From Paenibacillus tundrae (GTDB lineage Bacteria > Bacillota > Bacilli > Paenibacillales > Paenibacillaceae), in the NCBI RefSeq assembly GCF_030812775.1, contig NZ_JAUSTI010000007.1:124001-188000 (forward strand): a stretch of DNA of 64,000 bases. The letters run 5' to 3'. The notes beneath the pieces are model-generated. The model had not been told where the DNA came from and did no database searches. It was given only the letters and a program-made list of their open reading frames with translations. A program made the translations under genes and the position numbers. Within the stretch, counting starts at the first letter, position 1, and each line of letters starts with the position of its first letter. Positions 26,394 to 34,029 of this stretch are shown here, piece after piece.

Positions 26394-26885
26394 CTAACGT
26401 CTGCTCGGTGCTTGCGGATAGTTACCAATAACACCTGGATATTGGTACAACAGCGGCTCATCAAATGTTGCGTAGTCGAAGTTAACCATCAGCAACATAA
26501 TACGTCTGCCTGTTTTCGGATCACTAATGATAATATGGTCACGACCTGCTGCTTCAATAATACCTTGGAAGATCCGTGCATTCCATTCTTTGTTTCCTTC
26601 ATACGTCATATAGAATGTACCGAATTTACCCAGATTCAGACGGAGGATATTTTCGATGTAGGATTGTTCAAACTGAGGAGCAGTTGTTGTTACAACAGTT
26701 CCTGTAGGTGTCATTGGGCTGCCACTGGATACGAGCGGCGGAACAGATGTAGAGCTTGGTGACACCATTCCAGGTGTTGGGGACATAGAAGGTGCTCCGT
26801 TACCGATTTTGTAAGCTGTTCCTTGTACTTGCGCATTCGCTTGTTGACCCATTACCTGTGTTGGTTGATATGGCTGATTAATCAT
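26394..26885 (-). CDS. gerQ: Spore coat protein GerQ
   Basis: A 163-aa coat protein needed for CwlJ localisation and Ca-dipicolinate-triggered germination; in B. subtilis it is cross-linked by transglutaminase Tgl. The conserved C-terminal domain runs from about residue 75 (SYIENILRLNLGKFGTFYMT) to FDYATFDEP. The N-terminal 70 residues are a low-complexity Gln/Pro/Ser/Thr segment, typical of coat proteins. Start ATG 26885 is preceded by GGGAGGAATCATCA. It lies directly downstream of cwlJ and shares its terminator, the conserved Bacillales arrangement for this functional pair. Expression in the mother cell (sigma-E) is expected from knowledge of the family, not read from the sequence. Confidence 0.95.
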   Translation of the reverse strand: MINQPYQPTQVMGQQANAQVQGTAYKIGNGAPSMSPTPGMVSPSSTSVPPLVSSGSPMTPTGTVVTTTAPQFEQSYIENILRLNLGKFGTFYMTYEGNKEWNARIFQGIIEAAGRDHIIISDPKTGRRIMLLMVNFDYATFDEPLLYQYPGVIGNYPQAPSRR

Positions 26886-26941
26886 TGATGATTCCTCCCA
26901 AAAATTAATTTCTTAACAGCAATAGCTTAAACAAATACGTA

Positions 26942-27364
26942 CTAATAGACCTCTGGACAGTCATCCCCTGTAGGACTAAAGAAACAATGTGCTTTGAAAC
27001 GGCCGGTATTTTGCTGGTTATACCACGTTGGCGGACAATCGCCTACAGGACGGAAAAACCATAGAGAATTGCTGGCTGGCCATATGCGCTCCCCGTTAAT
27101 TACGCGCTGGGCTAGTCGAATCTCGGATTGTCTGGCACGCTGGTAAAAATATCCCTTCTGCGTAGACTCAAATCCACCGGGGTTCTGGAACACCATGCGA
27201 TTGATATCCCGGATATCCCGAAAATCCAAGCAATCCACCAGAACTCGATTCACGCCAACGTTGCCGACTAACAACATGCCTTGTTCGCCGTCACCCTCAG
27301 CCTCTGCTCTCATCAGCCTCGCAAGCAGCCTAACATCTTCTGTGTTGGCTTTGATAACAGCCAT
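26942..27364 (-). CDS. cwlJ: Spore cortex-lytic cell wall hydrolase CwlJ
   Basis: A 140-aa Hydrolase_2 (SleB/CwlJ catalytic) domain protein that degrades spore cortex peptidoglycan during germination. Conserved segments are ARLMRAEAEGDGEQGMLLVGNV (catalytic Glu region), GGFESTQKGYF and ASNSLWFFRPVGDCP. There is no signal peptide or binding domain, as in CwlJ and unlike SleB. The frame is open to 27436, but ATG 27364 follows GAGGAGGAAGCAGAAC. It lies 56 bases upstream of gerQ and is transcribed with it. Its promoter should be in the short interval before the terminator of the preceding gene at 27454. Confidence 0.93.
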   Translation of the reverse strand: MAVIKANTEDVRLLARLMRAEAEGDGEQGMLLVGNVGVNRVLVDCLDFRDIRDINRMVFQNPGGFESTQKGYFYQRARQSEIRLAQRVINGERIWPASNSLWFFRPVGDCPPTWYNQQNTGRFKAHCFFSPTGDDCPEVY

Positions 27365-27453
27365 GTTCTGCTTCCTCCTCTGCTTCAGCTCTTCATCACC
27401 GTATATCGTATTGTGCAGGAGCCTATTCGGTGACACGATGATATCGGATTTTC

Positions 27454-27495
27454 AAAAAAAAAGCCCGGAACCTCAGTTCGTGTGAGATTCCGGGA
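27454..27495 (-). terminator. Terminator of the duplicated secreted protein gene
   Basis: CCCGGAACCTCA (27465-27476) / TGAGATTCCGGG (27484-27495), with one mismatched pair, followed on the minus strand by TTTTTTTTTG. Confidence 0.9.
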
Positions 27496-27523
27496 GATCG
27501 AATTTCCTATATAACTCGCCTAT

Positions 27524-29281
27524 TTAAGGCTTGGCTTCCACCCAATAATCATAAGCATGTACAATATTACCTTGATAAGCTTGGAAGTTAGACAGAAGGT
27601 TAGGTAATAAAGCTAATTGACGTTCCATCTCTGACGCGCCTGCTTCATAAAAGGAGATATGCCTGCCTTCAAAATTCTCCTTTAGTTCGACAGAAATCAT
27701 TAGCGGTTTACCTAATCGATCAGCGATCTCCATCTCCTGGCTAACAACTGCCGCAATGCCATTGGAGCCCTCAGCTGTATTACGGAATGCCATCAAAGAG
27801 ACATGATCTAGTGTGTCAATCATAAACTCACTGACCGAGATATTCTTACCTGGCAATGGAAATGTATCAAGCCAGATGGCCAGATCTGCACTCGTTTCCA
27901 AATCGCCATGTCTTTTCGTTTCTTCATGGAAATATGCAATGTTGGCTGCCCACTCGCTTAACAGCGTATCTCGATCGGATTGCCATTCAGACAAGGTGTA
28001 AGGCTCAATGTCGAGATGAATCCCCTTAAACTGTTCATCAGCTTCTGCTTCAGCGTTATAATTCGTTACATACTCAATTAATCGTTGAATACGTGGGCGA
28101 TTCTCGGCTTTCCCCCAGATCGGATGACCGCCCATAGCATGGATCTCGATCCCTTGTACCGCAGCACGCTTCACAAATGATCTGTAGCTAGAGTATGGCT
28201 GCTCCAGGTCAAGGCGGACATACAAGAAGTTAATATTTTTTTCTCTAGCAAATTCGAGAATATGATCCCCGCCATCGTTTGTTACCTGAGAAGCCTCCCA
28301 GATGTAAGTTCCACGAATGTCGGGTGGGCTATGTGGATTCTCTGGAGCAGGTTCCGGTGTGGGTTCATCTTCTGGAGATAACTGACTCCAATACACAATG
28401 TCATGTACTGCTGCTCCAGCATAAGACGTGTGGTCACGGAACGAAGCTGCTACTTCACTCAATACGTCTTCAAGCTCGGCTGTTCCTTTATCTGCAAATG
28501 TGGTGAACTCTTCACCAGGCATTGGTTTGGTGTTCACCCCAACTGTTACAGATACGCCTTGGACATCTGCTTCGTTCATATCCTTTTCAATCAAGCGAAT
28601 AATACCGTTATTTCCCTGTGCAGTATCACGGTATACAAGCAACGTAATATGATCAAACCGCTCAATGAACCAGTGCGATAACGTTTCGTTATCCGCATCT
28701 TCGGTTGTCCTTTTCCCTGCTACCGTATAAGAATTGAGCCAAAAAGGCAAATCCACATTCACTTGAATGTTTCCATTCTGTTCTACCTGTTTCTGTAACA
28801 CAGTCATATTATTCATCCAAGATTGCACTAATGCTGACGCATTCGTATTCCACGCTGGTAGAACATAAGGCTTAACATCCAGATGTAGCGCGTCAAACCT
28901 TGCTGCTGCTTCCACCGCAAGATTATACTCACTCACCCATGAAGCCAATTGAAGCATAGGACCTTCACGACCTTCAATCGCCCAAGACGGGTCACCTCCG
29001 AGTGCTTCCACGGTAATGCCTGCCTCAGTTGCCTTGGCAATGAATTCACGATATATCTCAGTTGAAAAGTTCATATTCACATTTACATAGAGTCTGTTAA
29101 TCTTATGTTTAGCTGCATTCGCAAGCAGCTCATCTCCTCCGTCACGGATCGAATTCGCCTGCCACACCCAGGCAGCTCTAACGTCAGGGCTAGCCTCAGC
29201 AGTCGATTCAAAGCCATTCATTATGATCCCTCCAATCAGCAGTAAGAGCCAAATTACCTTCCGGGATGATTTCCCGAACAT
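27524..29281 (-). CDS. Secreted protein with two homologous barrel-like halves
   Basis: A 585-aa protein with a signal peptide (core IWLLLLIGGIIMNGF, cleavage probably after about residue 30). Two homologous halves (about 34-300 and 322-583) are joined by a Pro/Glu linker, PEDEPTPEPAPENPHSPP. Each half repeats the same landmarks in order: AAWVWQANSIRDGGDELL / GTYIWEASQVTNDGGDHIL, then LYVNVN / LYVRLD, then GGDPSWA / GGHPIWG, then ALHLDVKPY / GIHLDIEPY, then LPFWLNSY / LAIWLDTF, then VYRDTAQGNNGI / AFRNTAEGSNGI. The pattern fits a TIM barrel with an LDIEPY acidic strand end, as in some glycoside hydrolases, but I cannot name the family. Half one has Lys137 where half two has Glu426. Start ATG 29281. 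Confidence 0.75.
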   Translation of the reverse strand: MFGKSSRKVIWLLLLIGGIIMNGFESTAEASPDVRAAWVWQANSIRDGGDELLANAAKHKINRLYVNVNMNFSTEIYREFIAKATEAGITVEALGGDPSWAIEGREGPMLQLASWVSEYNLAVEAAARFDALHLDVKPYVLPAWNTNASALVQSWMNNMTVLQKQVEQNGNIQVNVDLPFWLNSYTVAGKRTTEDADNETLSHWFIERFDHITLLVYRDTAQGNNGIIRLIEKDMNEADVQGVSVTVGVNTKPMPGEEFTTFADKGTAELEDVLSEVAASFRDHTSYAGAAVHDIVYWSQLSPEDEPTPEPAPENPHSPPDIRGTYIWEASQVTNDGGDHILEFAREKNINFLYVRLDLEQPYSSYRSFVKRAAVQGIEIHAMGGHPIWGKAENRPRIQRLIEYVTNYNAEAEADEQFKGIHLDIEPYTLSEWQSDRDTLLSEWAANIAYFHEETKRHGDLETSADLAIWLDTFPLPGKNISVSEFMIDTLDHVSLMAFRNTAEGSNGIAAVVSQEMEIADRLGKPLMISVELKENFEGRHISFYEAGASEMERQLALLPNLLSNFQAYQGNIVHAYDYWVEAKP

Positions 29282-29341
29282 AAACTCCCTCCATTCATAG
29301 ACTGTTGTAAAATCACATTCATTATAGCAACCGAGTTATCA

Positions 29342-29375
29342 AAATCAAATAAGCCCAAGTACTTAACTTGGGCTT
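29342..29375 (-). terminator. Terminator of the SDR gene
   Basis: A perfect 10-bp stem, AAGCCCAAGT (29351-29360) / ACTTGGGCTT (29366-29375), followed on the minus strand by ATTTGATTTTG. Confidence 0.75.
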
Positions 29376-29426
29376 AAATGCGCTATTTGTGTGAAGGGGA
29401 CGTACCCGATTGAATAAATCCCGGTT

Positions 29427-30176
29427 TTAGTCCTCATATATCATTTTTCGAGTCATACCTCCGTCAATAATCAAGTTGGTCCCTGTGACAAAGGTATTGC
29501 TTGGATCCGACAAATATAAACATGCACGGGAGATATCTGAAGGGATACCCACACGTCCGGCTGGATGCTGCTCATGATCCTCTTTTTTCAATTCATCGAC
29601 GTTTCCTGTTTCAATCCATCCCGGACTGATACAATTGACCCGAATATGATCTTTACCAAGTGAGACCGCCATAGCGTGGGTAAGTGCAACGATGGCTCCT
29701 TTGGATGCTGCATAAGCTTCCGTCTCAGGTTCAGACATGGATGCTCTTGTCGATGCCATATTGATGATGGCACCTCCGTGCTCATTTTTCTTCATATGTT
29801 TCGCTGCCTCACGGCTAGCAAGAAAGGTGCTTCTTACATTGGTATTAAGTACATCGTCCCATTCATCTACTGTAAGCTCGTATGGAGACTTCCATCTAGC
29901 AACGCCTGCATTGTTAATCAATATATTAATTTGGTCGTATTCCTCGAGCGTTGTGTTAATCAGGTTCGTAATTTCCTCCTCTTTCCGGACATCACACTGA
30001 ACAAAGATGGCTTCACCGCCTTCATTTCGTATGGAAGCCGCTGCTGCTGCACCCTCTGCTTCCTGGTAGTCCGCTAATACTACTTTTGCGCCTGCAACGG
30101 CGTAAGCCTCAGCCACACTCCGACCAATCCCCTGAGCAGCTCCTGTCACAACGACGACTTGATCTGTGAATGACAT
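29427..30176 (-). CDS. Short-chain dehydrogenase/reductase
   Basis: A 249-aa classical SDR oxidoreductase. The cofactor motif is TGAAQGIG (residues 11-18), with Asp36 after the second strand, which favours NAD over NADP. It has the NNAG motif at 88-91, catalytic Ser142, Tyr155 and Lys159 (YAASK), and the C-terminal GTNLIIDGG. It is close to the glucose-1-dehydrogenase / 3-oxoacyl reductase-like group, but the substrate is not predictable. It is cytoplasmic and monocistronic, with its own terminator. Start ATG 30176 follows GAGGAGGAATAGTT. Confidence 0.9.
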   Translation of the reverse strand: MSFTDQVVVVTGAAQGIGRSVAEAYAVAGAKVVLADYQEAEGAAAAASIRNEGGEAIFVQCDVRKEEEITNLINTTLEEYDQINILINNAGVARWKSPYELTVDEWDDVLNTNVRSTFLASREAAKHMKKNEHGGAIINMASTRASMSEPETEAYAASKGAIVALTHAMAVSLGKDHIRVNCISPGWIETGNVDELKKEDHEQHPAGRVGIPSDISRACLYLSDPSNTFVTGTNLIIDGGMTRKMIYED

Positions 30177-30450
30177 AACTATTCCTCCTCTGAAATCTAT
30201 GAATTAGGATGATCCTTATCTGACAAACATATGTCGAATGAAGGCATCAGCGATTTGGAAAAGAATCTCTCTTGTATCAATTTCACAACTCATTAAACCG
30301 AGTTTTATGTAACCAGATATAGACAAATTAAACCGTTTTGACTATATCTCGCCTTAATTGAAGCAGCTAAAGGTATTATGAAATTGATTCCTCTTATATA
30401 TAAAAACACGTTTACCCTGTTAAGAAACGCTTGTCCACCAAAAAGTCATT
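30177..30450. other. Intergenic region upstream of the SDR gene
   Basis: No ORF with a ribosome binding site. AGATATAG (30315-30322) and CTATATCT (30342-30349) form a perfect 8-bp inverted repeat with a 19-base spacer, about 140 bases upstream of the SDR start. It is a possible operator. Confidence 0.4.
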
Positions 30451-30479
30451 AAAAAAGCTTACGCCGTGATGGCGCAAGC
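30451..30479 (-). terminator. Terminator of the DUF2500 gene
   Basis: GCTTACGCC / GGCGCAAGC (9 bp with one mismatch), followed on the minus strand by TTTTTTAATG. It lies 9 bases after the stop. Confidence 0.8.
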
Positions 30480-30487
30480 CAGTCGAA

Positions 30488-30880
30488 TTATCCGTGCACA
30501 CGCTCTGTATACCGTCGATTGTTGCGCTCAAAGCCTACATAGCGTGTGCCCTTGAAGGAAAGACGCCCTTCATCTCCCTCCGAGCATAGACCGTACTCTT
30601 CTCCCCTCACTTTGAACTCGAGACGATCCCCACTCTCGACTTCAAAGGTGACGTAGTATAATGTACGGGCTGAACTGCCAGATTCAGCGTGCGACTGACT
30701 AACCTGCATTCTCCTGCCTGTAATTCGTGAAGGGACTGTAAGTAAGGGTTCGGTATTATTACGTCCCCATCTCCACACTTCTTTGCCCACGGATAACAAT
30801 ACGATACCTATAATCAGTACAAACACAATTGGAAAGACCGTTCCAAACAAATCAAACATCCATGATGATTCAATGCCCAT
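30488..30880 (-). CDS. DUF2500 family membrane protein
   Basis: A 130-aa protein. One N-terminal transmembrane helix (about residues 14-34, FPIVFVLIIGIVLLSVG) is followed by a soluble beta domain with the family pattern YYVTFEVESGDRLEFKVRGEE, then YGLCSEGDEGRLSFKGTRY. The family is uncharacterised; the domain faces the cytoplasm or exterior depending on orientation, which the sequence does not decide. The frame is open to 30961, but ATG 30880 follows CGGAGGGAGAGAC. Monocistronic. Confidence 0.85.
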   Translation of the reverse strand: MGIESSWMFDLFGTVFPIVFVLIIGIVLLSVGKEVWRWGRNNTEPLLTVPSRITGRRMQVSQSHAESGSSARTLYYVTFEVESGDRLEFKVRGEEYGLCSEGDEGRLSFKGTRYVGFERNNRRYTERVHG

Positions 30881-30995
30881 GTCTCTCCCTCCGTTCATAT
30901 ACATTGACCTAGGAAAGCCGAAGTCTTGACCTGTTTCAGTAATGTATATGCGGCCAGGCATAAAACTTGTTCATTGGATTAAATATTTGATCAAC

Positions 30996-31040
30996 AAAAC
31001 CGAAAGAACCGAAAAATGAACATAAGCGTTCATCTTTCGG
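30996..31040 (-). terminator. Terminator of the 31.0-31.7 kb gene pair
   Basis: CCGAAAAATGAAC (31009-31021) pairs with GTTCATCTTTCGG (31028-31040), with one mismatch, and TTCTTTCGGTTTTG follows on the minus strand. Confidence 0.75.
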
Positions 31041-31050
31041 TGGATCTAAC

Positions 31051-31260
31051 CTATAACTGGAATATCAACCCTTGAAATACACATTTTCTTGTCACTTGAC
31101 TGACCAAGTCTTGATATTCTACAATCGCTTGTGATTTCTGATTTAAAGGTCGAATTTGATACGTCACTTTCGCGATGAATGTATTGGTTTTCTTCGAGAT
31201 ATGTGTCATTTCAACTTCGCTGCCGAAATGCTTTAACAGATCGTAAGTATTGCTAAGCAT
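31051..31260 (-). CDS. Small hypothetical protein
   Basis: A 69-aa frame directly downstream of the DUF7674-like gene (13-base gap) and before a good terminator, so it is probably expressed as the second gene of that unit. It has no recognisable family, no membrane segment and one Cys. The predicted mixture of short beta strands (TFIAKVTYQI, AIVEYQDLV) suggests a small fold or a truncated remnant of a larger protein. The ribosome binding site (AGAAAG) is weak, so the start is uncertain. Confidence 0.45.
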   Translation of the reverse strand: MLSNTYDLLKHFGSEVEMTHISKKTNTFIAKVTYQIRPLNQKSQAIVEYQDLVSQVTRKCVFQGLIFQL

Positions 31261-31273
31261 TTCTTTCTGATCA

Positions 31274-31690
31274 TCATTTCTTTACGGGGCCACCGAGATA
31301 GTCACTTTTGCCTTCCCAAAAATAAATTAAGTGCGTCCACCATTCGAGTGACACTGTTCCTAGATACGTCTCAAATGCTGCCAGGGTCAACTTCTCATCG
31401 CGTAGAATATGATTCTGAATATCCTCCAAAAGACCTACGGATGCTAACACTCTTACCTCATGGTTTCCTTCAGTATGTAGAAGTTCAATCGTTTCGAATA
31501 ACTTATCAAATTCATCAGTTTGTTCTTTTTTATACAAAGCAACAATGTGTTCAGCCAGATCAGACATTTCTAGATAGAGCAGTCGTTCTTCACCTTCTTC
31601 GTAATTTTCTTTCATATATTTCTCTGATCGTTCTTTATATGAAGGGCAACTTTCAATTAACAGGTTCATAACCATATCTAGTACAATCAT
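31274..31690 (-). CDS. Uncharacterised all-alpha protein, DUF7674-like
   Basis: A 138-aa acidic, helix-rich protein. LAEHIVALYKKEQTDEFDKLFETIELL, then VRVLASVGLLEDIQNHI and a closing FETYLGTVSLEWW, resemble the family I recall as DUF7674, whose function is unknown. The assignment is from memory of the pattern, not a search. The start ATG 31690 has only a moderate site (GAAGGAGAAGTAA). It belongs to the accessory-gene stretch between 31 and 38 kb. Confidence 0.6.
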   Translation of the reverse strand: MIVLDMVMNLLIESCPSYKERSEKYMKENYEEGEERLLYLEMSDLAEHIVALYKKEQTDEFDKLFETIELLHTEGNHEVRVLASVGLLEDIQNHILRDEKLTLAAFETYLGTVSLEWWTHLIYFWEGKSDYLGGPVKK

Positions 31691-31758
31691 TTACTTCTCC
31701 TTCTCTGCTATTTCTGATCTACTCTTATCCATGCTCCTACCCAACGACCTAACGGACT

Positions 31759-32050
31759 CTACTTGGGCTTAACGACGATATACGAATTTTGGCAAAAAGG
31801 AAGCCAAGTTCTCCATAAGCCATCCAGCTCACGAATTGCAATTTTCCTATTATAATACACTTCGTTACAGTTAATCGTATGACTTAATGAATCTACTAAA
31901 TAAAAATGCGTTTCATCATAACCTACAACTGGAACAAAATGCAGATATCGTTGCTTCGGGTTTACTCGGATGAACATAATTACAGGGTTACCTTGGAAAC
32001 TTATAATAATACCAAATCACGACAAGTATAATGATGAGTCCAAGTGACAT
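31759..32050 (-). pseudogene. Decayed C39-like cysteine peptidase with internal deletion
   Basis: The C-terminal part (frame open 31759-32016) reads as the end of a C39-like papain-fold protein: GNPVIMFIRV, then YLHFVPVVGYDETHFYLVDSL, with the catalytic His and Asp. The N-terminal Cys-bearing half is missing. Immediately upstream in another frame, ATG 32050 follows AAGGAGCTTCACC and encodes a 20-residue hydrophobic stretch (MSLGLIIILVVIWYYYKFPR) ending at TAA 31988. This looks like the original membrane anchor joined to the C-terminus by a deletion with frameshift. Alternatively the 20-residue frame is an independent small membrane peptide. Confidence 0.6.
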
Positions 32051-32166
32051 AGGTGAAGCTCCTTATAAGTACGATTTTATGCCCATCAAAATCTCCGGAT
32101 ATAGCGTACAAATGATGTTCTTTTTAATAGGATTCTCCGGTGTGTTCGTTCATCTCGCTACGAAAC

Positions 32167-32574
32167 TCATCTTGTCATCTTCTTAAAGTCTTTTTTAATC
32201 AAAGCATAGATGACGTTATCTACAAATCGGTTCTTCCAGTAGTAATTATCCTTCAGTAAACCCTCTGCTTGGAAGCCTACATTCTCAGGTTCAACAAAGG
32301 CCTCAATTCGGTTTAATTCAAGCGTATCGAATCCATACTCCATGATCTTCCCTAAGACCTCTGTCATAACCCCTTGGCGCCAGAATTGTGGCGTGAGCTA
32401 ATACCCGATTGCAGCCTTATGATGATTCTTCACCCAACCGTGAAACCCACATGTCCCCACGACTCGGTTGTCAGACTTCAGAGCGATCCCCCAGCGAATA
32501 GCCTGTTTGTTCTCGAACCTCTGATGCCAGGTTTGAATGAGTTGCTCTGCTTGTTCAATATTCGTAAAGCTCTT
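32167..32574 (-). pseudogene. Decayed GNAT (RimJ/RimL-type) acetyltransferase
   Basis: The minus-strand frame from 32574 to 32167 reads as a RimJ/RimL acetyltransferase but has three lesions. (1) The N-terminal third is missing: the frame is closed by TAA at 32575 and begins at SFTNIEQAEQLI inside the end of the HD gene. (2) An in-frame TAG at 32398-32400 replaces the expected Glu codon in AAIGY-ELTPQFWRQG. (3) About ten residues are missing after FVEPENVG, where the acetyl-CoA helix (normally a S-x-K-L-L-E-K-L type segment) should precede GFQAEGLL. A 66-aa frame (32367) remains but cannot encode a working enzyme. Confidence 0.8.
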
Positions 32575-33181
32575 TTAACAGCTCTACTCGCGCTTCAATT
32601 AGCCATGGATGTATCAATTTTAGCTTCAAACGATTCTCCCATACCTGATTCAGATAGATCAGAATACCTTCATTTAATTTCATTTCATCCACTTTGTGTC
32701 TAGCATCAAGTAAGTATTGATGATCTCCTGGAAGTTGCCAAGAAATTTTATCTGAAATGAAGAGAACCTTGTCCATAAGAGATGCCTGCGCTTTCAACGT
32801 GGTATGACATTCAATTGCGTCTAATATCTCTGGATCGGTGATGTTGAAGATTTCCCTTGCCATTGCTTTGGACAGTTTCTGATGCACGATGCGACCATAG
32901 GTGTACTCTTCATCCATAATTTCGATAGATAGTTTCTTCGCTAAATCCAACATTTCAGTAACAGGAACAACATTGCTAATATCGTGAAGTAAAGCAGCCT
33001 GTTCCGCTTTTGCAGAATCAGCTCCGTATAGTGTAGCAACACGTTTGGCTTCCAAGGCCACCGAGAGTGTATGTGCCAGAGTTTTACCATCTTTATGCGC
33101 TACAAAAAAGGCTTCGATGTCTTTCTTGAGATCACCTGAAAATTGTATATCCTTTAGGTATGTTTGGAGAGCTTCATTCAT
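32555..33181 (-). CDS. HD-domain phosphohydrolase, YqeK-like
   Basis: A 208-aa HD-superfamily protein close to YqeK-type diadenosine tetraphosphatases, which hydrolyse Ap4A to ADP. The metal motifs are HTLSVALEAKRVATLYG (first His), ALLHDIS (HD pair) and AIECHTTLKAQASLMDKVLFISDKI (second His and Asp). The YqeK family is normally next to nadD; here it is an extra copy among accessory genes, so the assignment is to family only. Start ATG 33181 follows AAAGGGGTTCTCTAT. Its 3' end overlaps the remnant of the GNAT pseudogene by 20 bases. Confidence 0.8.
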   Translation of the reverse strand: MNEALQTYLKDIQFSGDLKKDIEAFFVAHKDGKTLAHTLSVALEAKRVATLYGADSAKAEQAALLHDISNVVPVTEMLDLAKKLSIEIMDEEYTYGRIVHQKLSKAMAREIFNITDPEILDAIECHTTLKAQASLMDKVLFISDKISWQLPGDHQYLLDARHKVDEMKLNEGILIYLNQVWENRLKLKLIHPWLIEARVELLKELYEY

Positions 33182-33229
33182 ATAGAGAACCCCTTTACTA
33201 TAATCTTGGCTATTTCTCTTATCCTTTTA

Positions 33230-33498
33230 TCATGTTCTTAAAAGGCTAGTAGTATCATCTTCTTTCAGATCAATAAAAATAGGTCTTTGTACAATATTAA
33301 TGTCGTCTAGGACAATGTCTTCAATGCTCTTAAACATAAGCTGTAAGGATTCATTCTGTGTATCTCTATATGTGAGATTAATGCCATCCCCAATCCCCAT
33401 AATCTGATCGTCTCTGTAAATATCCTTCCACGATCGTCTTGAATAATGGCTCCGCCTGTAACAATAATATTTCTACTCTTTGTTTCAGTCCTATTCAT
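33230..33498 (-). pseudogene. Decayed NUDIX hydrolase with frameshift and internal deletion
   Basis: ATG 33498 opens RNIIVTGGAIIQDDRGRI, a typical NUDIX start. The continuation (LQRRSDYGDWG) is in the +1 frame, and the whole Nudix box (GX5EX7REUXEEXGU) is absent. The C-terminal end (ESLQLMFKSIEDIVLDDIN then QRPIFIDL) follows almost directly, ending at 33230. So one frameshift and a deletion of roughly 60-70 codons removed the catalytic helix. It begins 2 bases after the stop of the upstream GNAT gene, so the intact ancestor was co-translated with it. Confidence 0.75.
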
Positions 33499-33500
33499 GG

Positions 33501-34001
33501 TTAGGATATGTGCAATACGTACTTCACTTGTGTTTTATTTTGTCCCTGGATCGTTTCAGTCTTTTCTGTAACTGGTATAAAGCCTCTCTTCTCATAAAAG
33601 GCTCTGCCTACCTGATTATCTTTGCCTACCCATGCAAATAATTGATGAATAGGCTTTAAGATTTGCTTGTATTCCTGTATAAAATCATTGCCGATACCCA
33701 TTTTGTGAAAATCAGGTCTTACATAAATTCGTAACAACTCAAACTCCTCTTCATGCATTTGTCTGGTCTGAGCATATCCGACAGGTTTCTCATTGTATTC
33801 AGCGATTAAGAAACTTCGCTTCGTACTCTGACTGTCTCTCTCAATAGATAGTCGTAAATTTTCACTAGAATACGCTCTACTAATAAAATCACGAATGTAC
33901 TCCTCAGTGTAGATCTCACCATAAGTATACGTCCATGTCTCATGCGCTATGGATTGAATGTAAGGGATGTCCTCATTTGCAGCAAACCTGATTTTAATCA
34001 T
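33501..34001 (-). CDS. GNAT-family N-acetyltransferase
   Basis: A 166-aa acetyl-CoA-dependent N-acetyltransferase that appears intact. The N-terminal strand is IKIRFAANEDIPYIQSIA, the central strand LLRIYVRPDFHKMGIG carries the pyrophosphate-binding Q/RxxGxG/A variant (HKMGIG), and the C-terminal FYEKRGFIPV is typical. The substrate is unknown. Start ATG 34001 has AGGGAGAAGGATAG upstream. It is first in a small unit with the decayed NUDIX gene. Confidence 0.85.
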   Translation of the reverse strand: MIKIRFAANEDIPYIQSIAHETWTYTYGEIYTEEYIRDFISRAYSSENLRLSIERDSQSTKRSFLIAEYNEKPVGYAQTRQMHEEEFELLRIYVRPDFHKMGIGNDFIQEYKQILKPIHQLFAWVGKDNQVGRAFYEKRGFIPVTEKTETIQGQNKTQVKYVLHIS

Positions 34002-34029
34002 AGGCTATCCTTCTCCCTAGATTATAGTT

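Noticed and set aside
31759..31977. The 72-codon frame as an independent small gene
   Set aside because: It is only the His/Asp end of a C39-like peptidase without its Cys half, and fits a pseudogene better.
32374..32703. A 109-codon plus-strand frame
   Set aside because: It is the reverse complement of the GNAT remnant and the end of the HD gene; no start signal.
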